Assembly (NCBI GenBank): GCA_031551265.1
Contig: JAVBNU010000011.1
Location: 1 to 29,096 of the forward strand
Source of the DNA: JAVBNU01 sp031551265
GTDB lineage: Bacteria > Cyanobacteriota > Vampirovibrionia > Gastranaerophilales > Gastranaerophilaceae
DNA: 29,096 bases
Direction: 5' to 3'
The notes under the pieces were generated by a model. That model did no database searches and was not told the origin of the DNA. It saw only the letters and a list, made by a program, of their open reading frames with translations. The translations under genes were made by a program, and so were the position numbers. Below, one piece after another: positions 23,756 through 29,096 of this stretch (positions are counted from its first letter, which is position 1; every line of letters begins with the position of its first letter).

Positions 23756-24739
23756 ATGAAAATTATGAAAAAAATTATGGTGCTGCTGTGCTTAGCAGTT
23801 ATTACGTTGCCTGCTATAGCAAGGGTAGCAACAACAAGTGGAGTTGATTACGATGTAGCTCCACAAATACCGGGATATCAAGTTATGTACTCACCCGGGT
23901 ATACAGGTTCGTCGCCTGTGCGTCCGTCATATATGCCTGTCGCTCAACCACAGCCTATATATCAACCTGCGTATCAACCGATAAATTATGTTTCACCTGG
24001 CGGCTATAGCGATTCATACTACGGTTACGAACAACCTGTTGTTCAACAATCACCTGCGCCACAGCTTCGACAAATTGAGCAGAGCCAGATGCAAAACAGC
24101 GTTATCGCAATCGTTTTTGAGGCAGATATCCCTAATAATTACAAGGCATCGATTGAAAATGTTTTAAAAACAGCGCCATCGACGTTATCTGTTGGACTTC
24201 GCGCTTTTGGTAGCGTGAGCCAAGGAAAAGATGAATTAGGTTATGCGAATGAAAAAAGCGCAGCCAGCACAAGAAGAGTTGTTGCACCATCGCCAAATAA
24301 TAGTAATGTGGCCCGCACAACTCTTATTAATTTCGAAAACGAATGCAAACGTAAAGACAATGATGCTAAATCTCGACCATATATGGAAATGTCTTATTAT
24401 GACGTCGCCATCAAAACAGCGGCTGAGCTTGATTTAGCCAGAGTTAGCGGATATAAACGAGTTTTAATGATTGTCACAGGAAAACCTGCAACTCGTTATG
24501 GTGCCAGTAAAGAAGAAATGATAAACCAGCCGAAAAATATTTGTGAAATAGCCGGACAACTGGGCAACTATGCAGGAATTACAGTAGATTCAATAATACT
24601 TGGCGAAACGATAAAAGATGCATATAAAGAAGATCTCGTGAAAGGATTTAACTGTGCTGCAAGTGCGTCAGGTGGTCGTACATATTATGCTACTGATACA
24701 GCTGACTTAGAGCGAGCACTTGCTAAAATGCTAAAATAA
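23756..24739 (+). CDS. Secreted VWA-like protein with Pro/Gln/Tyr-rich N-terminal region
   Basis: A 327-residue protein. A signal peptide (MKIMKKIMVLLCLAVITLP, likely cut near AIA) leads into a low-complexity Pro, Gln and Tyr-rich region (to about residue 105). A von Willebrand A-like domain then fills the rest. Seen are a first strand (SVIAIVFEAD), VGLRAFGS, a central strand KRVLMIVTGK, DSIILGE and a final ASGGRTYYATDTADLERAL helix. The metal-ion site motif DxSxS is not intact: the first strand reads EADIPN, so metal-dependent binding is doubtful. ATG 23756 is chosen for its GGAG at a spacing of six; an in-frame ATG at 23744 lacks a close SD. Likely a periplasmic or cell-surface binding protein; partner unknown. 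Confidence 0.7.
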   Translation: MKIMKKIMVLLCLAVITLPAIARVATTSGVDYDVAPQIPGYQVMYSPGYTGSSPVRPSYMPVAQPQPIYQPAYQPINYVSPGGYSDSYYGYEQPVVQQSPAPQLRQIEQSQMQNSVIAIVFEADIPNNYKASIENVLKTAPSTLSVGLRAFGSVSQGKDELGYANEKSAASTRRVVAPSPNNSNVARTTLINFENECKRKDNDAKSRPYMEMSYYDVAIKTAAELDLARVSGYKRVLMIVTGKPATRYGASKEEMINQPKNICEIAGQLGNYAGITVDSIILGETIKDAYKEDLVKGFNCAASASGGRTYYATDTADLERALAKMLK

Positions 24740-24755
24740 AAACAGTATGAACAAG

Positions 24756-24786
24756 AAAAAGCCCTCTCAATTAGGAGGGCTTTTTT
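24756..24786. terminator. Bidirectional Rho-independent terminator
   Basis: A GC-rich 11-base stem (24756-24766 with 24775-24785) has an eight-base loop, a T-run of six on the plus strand and a run of five on the minus strand. It sits between the stops of the convergent VWA-like and Dps-like genes and can serve both. Confidence 0.9.
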
Positions 24787-24791
24787 AATTG

Positions 24792-25340
24792 TTATGAATA
24801 GAATTTCCTTACGAATGGAGAGGATTCGCCTTTGCGATTAAAGTGGCCTGAGGGGCCTTCGTTTAAGAACTCTGAGAACCACGCTTCATGTTGGGTTTCT
24901 TCATGCAAAATTGCAAGCGCCAAATCGTATGTTCGATGATCTTTGCCGGCTGTCATGTTGCAAATCTCGTTATAGCCTGCCATTGCGCAACGCTCTGAGT
25001 CAACCAAAACTTTTAAAATCTCTTCTGTTGTCGGGTTTGCAGGTAAATGTGCCGGTGAGCATGATGCAAGTTCATAAAATTCGCACATGCAATCAGGTAA
25101 CTTGCCGCCTAATTCATAAATTCGCGGGACAAGTGCTTCAAAGTGGTTTCTGTCCTCGATGCGTGCCATTTCTGCAATCTCTTTGAGTGTTTCACCTTCA
25201 TTGCCTATTAAATTTGAGCGCAAAACAGTATAGTGATAGTATGTTGAGAATTCTGATGCACAGTTTTTTATAAGTAATTCTAAAAGTTTGTCTACATCAA
25301 CGCCTGATTGTTTTACGATTTCTATTGCATATTTTGCCAT
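24792..25340 (-). CDS. Dps-like ferritin with cysteine pair (DpsL/thioferritin type)
   Basis: A 182-residue four-helix ferritin-like protein. Candidate di-iron ligands are Glu30, Glu62 with His66, Glu116, and Glu148 with His151. The segment SERCAMAGYNEICNMTAGKD and the following HRTYDLALAIL are strongly reminiscent of the archaeal/anaerobe DpsL family. That family also carries a conserved cysteine pair near the iron site, here probably Cys94 (ASCSPAHLP) and Cys118 (SERC). Such cages oxidise and store iron using hydrogen peroxide and protect DNA. ATG 25340 is chosen for GAGGAG seven bases upstream. It would complement the nearby superoxide dismutase by removing the peroxide it produces (inference). 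Confidence 0.85.
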   Translation of the reverse strand: MAKYAIEIVKQSGVDVDKLLELLIKNCASEFSTYYHYTVLRSNLIGNEGETLKEIAEMARIEDRNHFEALVPRIYELGGKLPDCMCEFYELASCSPAHLPANPTTEEILKVLVDSERCAMAGYNEICNMTAGKDHRTYDLALAILHEETQHEAWFSEFLNEGPSGHFNRKGESSPFVRKFYS

Positions 25341-25457
25341 GATTTTACTCCTCAATGCTCTTACATATAAAATTTAAGTAAAATTTGTGGCGATTGAAAT
25401 TACCTATGTGGTTGCATGTAGGATTATTTTTGCTAATTTTTTCATGTACTTGCTTTA

Positions 25458-25466
25458 TGTTATACT
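25458..25466 (+). promoter_or_regulatory. Extended -10 element before the glycerophosphotransferase-like gene
   Basis: The sequence reads TGTTATACT, a TGn extension plus TATACT. The predicted start near 25473 leaves a leader of about 20 bases that contains GGAG at 25483-25486, ahead of the ATG at 25493. No clear -35 is seen. Confidence 0.45.
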
Positions 25467-25492
25467 TTTTGTAAATCGCTATGGAGATGAGT

Positions 25493-27199
25493 ATGAGTAA
25501 CAAAGAAGAATATTACGGATATGTGAAAGATGTTAAAAAAAGCAGCTTCAAAAAACGCTTGTTGATGCTTAAAAAAAAATATAAAAATAAAAAAGTTGTA
25601 TTATATGGAGCCGGAGTATTTTTTGATGCTATTGCTGATGTCTACAATTTGAATGATTACTTTGATATAGTCGCTGTGGGTGATCTGCGTTATGAAAAAC
25701 AGCCTATCGCTACATACAAAGGCTTTACTACATGTTTGCCTGAGGAAATAAAAACCTTGAAGCCAGATGTAGTCATTGTGTCGAATGTTTCGCCAACGCA
25801 AATTTTTGAGTTTTTTGAGCGTTTTGAAATGTTAAGTCTTACGACCCTTTTGGATTCTTTTGTATCGCTTGAATCTAATTTGGGTATGGAAGCTATGCAG
25901 TCATTCTATATTGCGCTGAAGATGGCGTTCACGGGTGTTAAAATTTCTGATGCAATTAAGTATATGCGCTGTTGTACGGTTGAGGAAATGCAGTCAAAAT
26001 TCAATTATCAGCGTGTTTTATCGAGGCTACGTAAGAAAAAAGAGAAATTAAGAGTGCTCTTTGTGTGTGAAGAGTCAGCAAAATGGGGTTACCAATCAGT
26101 ATATGATTTGATGGCGAAAAATGATAATTTTGAAATCCTTCCTATAATTGCTTTTCCGGTGTTAGTTGAGAGAAAAGAAATTTTTTCACAGCAGCAAACG
26201 ATTAATTTCTTTAAAACAATGGGCATTGAAGCAATTGATGGTTATGACGCAGAAAAAAGTGAATTCATTGATTTGCGGCAATTTTCTCCTGATATAATTT
26301 TTCATCAGCAGCACTGGTATTCTTTAAAAAAACGCTCACCGGCGAGCATATCAGAATATGCGCTAAATTGTGTTGTGTCGTATGGCTTGACTTCGGTTGG
26401 TGATTTGTTATGGGGCACGACTGTCGCAAAAAATTTTTGCGGGAATTTATGGAAAATGTTTGCTGAATCTGAGTATCACAAGAAATTCTATGAAAATGCG
26501 ACTAACCTAAAAAACAAAGATATCCTTGAAGTCAAAGGTTACCCGAAACTAGATTTCTATCGTGAGTCGATTAATGAAAAATTTGAAAAAATGTGGAAAG
26601 ATGAAAATAAACCTGAAAAACATCGAATTATATGGGCACCGCACCATTCTGTTGAAAAATATGGTTTTGGAATGTCTACCTTTATTCAGCAGAAAGATTT
26701 TTTCATAGAATTAGCAAAAAAACACCCTGAATATCATTTTATAGTCAAGCCGCACCCGGGTTTACGCGTGAAATGCAAATATGCTGATATTATGACTGAA
26801 GATGAGTATGATGAGTATATGCAAAGCTGGAATGAGTTGCCGAATGGTACTGTTTATGATGATGGCAATTATTTTGATATTTTTAAAACATCTGACGTGC
26901 TTGTTACTGACAGTTCATCATTTTTGGGTGAATACTATGTTAGTGAAAAACCTATTATTCTGATTGATACCGGCGAAAGGCTGCCGTTGAATGATTTTGG
27001 TGAAAACATCAGCAAAGGATTTTATTACGCCCGCTCATCTGATGATATTGAATCGCTTTTATATAAGCTTTTGATTGAAAAAGATGACAATTTAAAGCCG
27101 CTGCGCATGCAAATTCTCAAAGACAATTTTTATATTCCGTCAGAGGGCGTAGGACAACGTATCGTGAGCTATATCGAAAAAGAACTTAGGAGAGTATAA
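25493..27199 (+). CDS. CDP-glycerol glycerophosphotransferase-like enzyme with N-terminal Rossmann-like domain
   Basis: A 568-residue two-part protein. The N-terminal part (about 25-140) has a nucleotide-binding-like start KVVLYGAGVFF (Gly39-Ala-Gly41) and a later PDVVIVSNVS strand. The C-terminal part (about 180-560) resembles the glycerophosphate-transferase family: IWAPHHS around 380-386, VKPHPG (Lys419, His421) and TDSSSFLGEYYVSEKP (Asp473). These are the motifs that bind the CDP-polyol and phosphate in TagF/TagB-like enzymes. It would add glycerol- or other polyol-phosphate to a surface polymer. No signal peptide; it is probably cytoplasmic and membrane-peripheral. ATG 25493 has GGAG six bases upstream; in-frame ATGs at 25481 and 25487 are possible. 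The next gene follows after one base. Confidence 0.82.
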   Translation: MSNKEEYYGYVKDVKKSSFKKRLLMLKKKYKNKKVVLYGAGVFFDAIADVYNLNDYFDIVAVGDLRYEKQPIATYKGFTTCLPEEIKTLKPDVVIVSNVSPTQIFEFFERFEMLSLTTLLDSFVSLESNLGMEAMQSFYIALKMAFTGVKISDAIKYMRCCTVEEMQSKFNYQRVLSRLRKKKEKLRVLFVCEESAKWGYQSVYDLMAKNDNFEILPIIAFPVLVERKEIFSQQQTINFFKTMGIEAIDGYDAEKSEFIDLRQFSPDIIFHQQHWYSLKKRSPASISEYALNCVVSYGLTSVGDLLWGTTVAKNFCGNLWKMFAESEYHKKFYENATNLKNKDILEVKGYPKLDFYRESINEKFEKMWKDENKPEKHRIIWAPHHSVEKYGFGMSTFIQQKDFFIELAKKHPEYHFIVKPHPGLRVKCKYADIMTEDEYDEYMQSWNELPNGTVYDDGNYFDIFKTSDVLVTDSSSFLGEYYVSEKPIILIDTGERLPLNDFGENISKGFYYARSSDDIESLLYKLLIEKDDNLKPLRMQILKDNFYIPSEGVGQRIVSYIEKELRRV

Positions 27200-27200
27200 G

Positions 27201-28457
27201 TTGGTAAAGTATAATTATATATTTGAAAAAATAAAAAAAAGTGCAAAACTTGCCATTTTTGGAACGCTGAAAGAAGCTATTAATATCAAGCATGAACTTG
27301 AAAAATACAGAAAAGATATAAAATTAGTATGCTTTTTAGATAGTTTTCAAACAGGTGAATTAGAGGAAATTCCTGTGCATTCACCTTTGGGAGCACTAAT
27401 TGGTACAAGTTTCCAAAATACAGAGTTTTTAGCTTTAAAAAAGGATATTAATGCTGTGATAATTTCTTCGTTTCGCCAGCAATATTCCATGCGTAGACTC
27501 CTCAATACAATCGGCGTAGATGATGAAAATATTTTCGTTGTAAAAGAAAAAAAGCAGGCGGAAGCAAAAAAAAATAAGCCTAGTGTTACAAATTTAATAG
27601 ACCCCGAATTTGCCAAACATAAAAAACATGTCTCAACGGTAATTAGGAGAATTATACCTCAGGCAGAAATTAAACAACTTGATATTAGTCTGGTAGAACA
27701 CTGTAACTTAAAATGCTATGGCTGTAGCCATTTTGCGCCTTTGGCTGAGGAAGAATTTGTGAGCGTGGAAAGCGTTGAAAAAGATTTAAAACGATTATCT
27801 CAACTCACCAAAGGCAGCCTCGTCGAAAAAATACACTTAGTCGGTGGCGAGCCACTTTTGCACGCTGAACTTTTAGGATTTTTTCCTATTGCCAGAAACT
27901 TTTTCCCTGAGGCTACTATTAAACTTATTACTAATGGGATTTTATTGCCTCAACAAAGTGAAGATTTTTGGCTTGCCTGTAAAAAATACAATATTGATGT
28001 TACGCCTACAATGTATCCACTAAAGATTGATTGGGAGCAAATTGAGCAAACCGCTTTAAAATATGATGTAAAATTCTATTTTCATTATGCTAACCCAGAA
28101 GGAGAAAAAACATCCTGGTTTTTACCTTTAGATGAAAACGGTAAACAAAATCCGACTGAGAGCTTTATCAATTGTCTGATGGCGAATAAATGTTTTCTTT
28201 TAAGAGATGGGAAGTTTTATACCTGTGCGTTACCTGCGACTATACAGCACTTTAATAAATATTTTAACAAAGATATTCCTGTGACAGAAAAAGACTATAT
28301 AGATATTCACAAGGCGAAAAATATAGAAGAAATTCTAGAATTTCTTGCAAAGCCAATTTCGTTTTGTAAATACTGTAATGCTAATGAACGGAAAATGGAC
28401 CTGGAGTGGAAGATGTCAACTAAAAGTATAAACGAATGGATGCTTGAAAAAAAGTAA
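27201..28457 (+). CDS. Radical SAM protein with N-terminal Rossmann-like domain
   Basis: A 418-residue protein. Residues about 14-115 form a Rossmann-like domain (KLAIFGTLKEA, later INAVIISSF) comparable to the one on the preceding enzyme. The radical SAM core begins near 160, with the iron-sulphur motif Cys168-x3-Cys172-x2-Cys175 in EHCNLKCYGCSHFA and the GGEP-type motif LVGGEPLLH. Further cysteines towards the C-terminus (INCLMANKC, YTCALPA, FCKYCN) may bind an auxiliary cluster as in SPASM-type proteins. The substrate is unknown; context points to a sugar, polyol or lipid-linked surface component. The start is a TTG with AGGAG eight bases upstream, one base after the previous stop. The gene ends four bases before the convergent FkbM gene. 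Confidence 0.83.
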   Translation: MVKYNYIFEKIKKSAKLAIFGTLKEAINIKHELEKYRKDIKLVCFLDSFQTGELEEIPVHSPLGALIGTSFQNTEFLALKKDINAVIISSFRQQYSMRRLLNTIGVDDENIFVVKEKKQAEAKKNKPSVTNLIDPEFAKHKKHVSTVIRRIIPQAEIKQLDISLVEHCNLKCYGCSHFAPLAEEEFVSVESVEKDLKRLSQLTKGSLVEKIHLVGGEPLLHAELLGFFPIARNFFPEATIKLITNGILLPQQSEDFWLACKKYNIDVTPTMYPLKIDWEQIEQTALKYDVKFYFHYANPEGEKTSWFLPLDENGKQNPTESFINCLMANKCFLLRDGKFYTCALPATIQHFNKYFNKDIPVTEKDYIDIHKAKNIEEILEFLAKPISFCKYCNANERKMDLEWKMSTKSINEWMLEKK

Positions 28458-28461
28458 GCCT

Positions 28462-29096
28462 TTATTTGTACAGTTCTTTCGGAATTCCGTATAAAATCGT
28501 GTCAGATAATTTGCGCGCCTGGTAATGTTCTACTTTGAACACATAGTCATCTAAAAGTTTGTTCAAATATGTTGGGATTCCTGTAAATTGGTTCATTGAA
28601 TGATAAATACTGATAGCCAGTTGCGGGCGATGTTCTGTCATTGTCTTTTCGGCGCCGTGCAAAGCTTCTTGTTCGGCGTTTTCAAGATCCATTTTAATAA
28701 AATCAACTTTTTCGATATTATTATCTTTTACAAAATCGTCGATTCTTACTGCTGGAACGGTATTTATGCTGCATGGACGTTCATTTTTGGCGCGCAGATG
28801 ATGTAAGCAAGAGCTAATAGTGTGGTCATCAGTGTACTCTCTAAATTCAAGAGTCGTTGCTTCATTCCAAACGGCTTTTTTAACTATTTCTATTTTGCCA
28901 CCTGCGTTAATAATTTTGTCATATAGTTCGTGTTTGAATTTGTTGTATAGTGGCTCAAAGGAGTAAATTTTTTCAATGTTTTTGAATTTATTGGAAAATA
29001 TTATGCTGTGTAAGCAGTTATGGGCACCACAATCTAAAACTGTTTTAATTGCATCCTTATTAATATATTCAATATAGAGCTTAGTCGGATATAAAC
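28462..29096 (-). CDS. FkbM-family methyltransferase (N-terminus outside window)
   Basis: On the minus strand an open frame runs from the window edge to a TAA at 28462-28464 and gives the last 210 residues. The SAM-binding motif reads TVLDCGAHNCLHS (family usual: D-x-G-A-x-x-G-x-x-S, so the second Gly is a Cys here). The hallmark VDFIKMDLENAEQEALHGA matches the FkbM K-x-D-x-E-G-x-E signature, with Asn replacing Gly. FkbM enzymes methylate hydroxyl groups of sugars or lipids. The C-terminal half (RPQLAISIYH, then YGIPKELYK) is typical. A visible ATG at 28692 lies far inside the conserved domain and is not the start. Its terminus is only four bases from the convergent radical SAM gene. Confidence 0.85.
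   Translation of the reverse strand, partial: LYPTKLYIEYINKDAIKTVLDCGAHNCLHSIIFSNKFKNIEKIYSFEPLYNKFKHELYDKIINAGGKIEIVKKAVWNEATTLEFREYTDDHTISSCLHHLRAKNERPCSINTVPAVRIDDFVKDNNIEKVDFIKMDLENAEQEALHGAEKTMTEHRPQLAISIYHSMNQFTGIPTYLNKLLDDYVFKVEHYQARKLSDTILYGIPKELYK

Noticed and set aside
28600..28806. Plus-strand open frame opposite the FkbM gene
   Set aside because: The minus-strand frame is open to the window edge and carries FkbM motifs; the plus-strand frame is its shadow.

Overview
The window is about 29 kb of AT-rich bacterial DNA from a diderm (Gram-negative-type) organism. It encodes a type Va autotransporter whose C-terminal beta-barrel ends in Phe, a two-partner-secretion exoprotein, several Sec-type signal peptides and an FkbM-type glycan methyltransferase. 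Starts are a mix of ATG, GTG and TTG, most with clear Shine-Dalgarno (SD) sequences. The style of the genes (secreted Fe-type superoxide dismutase, thiol-type Dps-like ferritin, small Pro-rich proteins beside two-component genes, large repetitive adhesins) reminds me of gut-associated non-photosynthetic cyanobacterial relatives (Gastranaerophilales/Vampirovibrionia). That is an impression, not a proof; other low-GC diderm gut lineages are possible.

Layout. (1) 1-2531 (+): end of an unidentified gene, then a tightly overlapping trio: CMP-sialate-synthetase-like cytidylyltransferase, DRE-TIM (HMGL-like) aldolase, second cytidylyltransferase. It looks like a surface-sugar (2-keto acid sugar) pathway. 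(2) 2689-10796 (+): two giant surface proteins, a Pmp-like autotransporter with about 19 FxxN/GGAI repeats and an FHA/TPS-type exoprotein with a three-rung, 56-residue super-repeat. Each has its own candidate promoter and is followed by a strong terminator. (3) 10947-16208 (+): a five-gene overlapping operon of KAS III-like condensing enzyme, NAD(P) epimerase/dehydrogenase, metallo-beta-lactamase-fold hydrolase, F390-synthetase-like adenylating enzyme and membrane glycosyltransferase. I read it as a pathway for an unusual acyl chain or glycolipid, only partly parallel to the olefin (Ole) pathway.

(4) 16284-19509 (-): small protein, histidine kinase, LuxR-type response regulator, second small protein. 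Divergent from it (+) is a soluble hybrid histidine kinase. Both kinase genes lack an SD and have an extended -10 element exactly six bases before the ATG, which suggests leaderless mRNAs. (5) 22126-25340: a secreted superoxide dismutase, a secreted SIMPL-domain protein (its stop codon abuts the dismutase stop), a secreted VWA-like protein and a Dps-like ferritin. This is an envelope and oxidative-stress group. (6) 25493-29096: a CDP-glycerol glycerophosphotransferase-like enzyme and a radical SAM protein, each carrying a Rossmann-like N-terminal domain and coupled by a one-base gap. They converge on a partial FkbM methyltransferase. This is another surface-polymer group.

No rRNA, tRNA, CRISPR array, insertion sequence or phage gene was seen. 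All gene-free stretches are shorter than 300 bases. Gene names are given only as product families, because no ortholog is identified firmly enough for a symbol.
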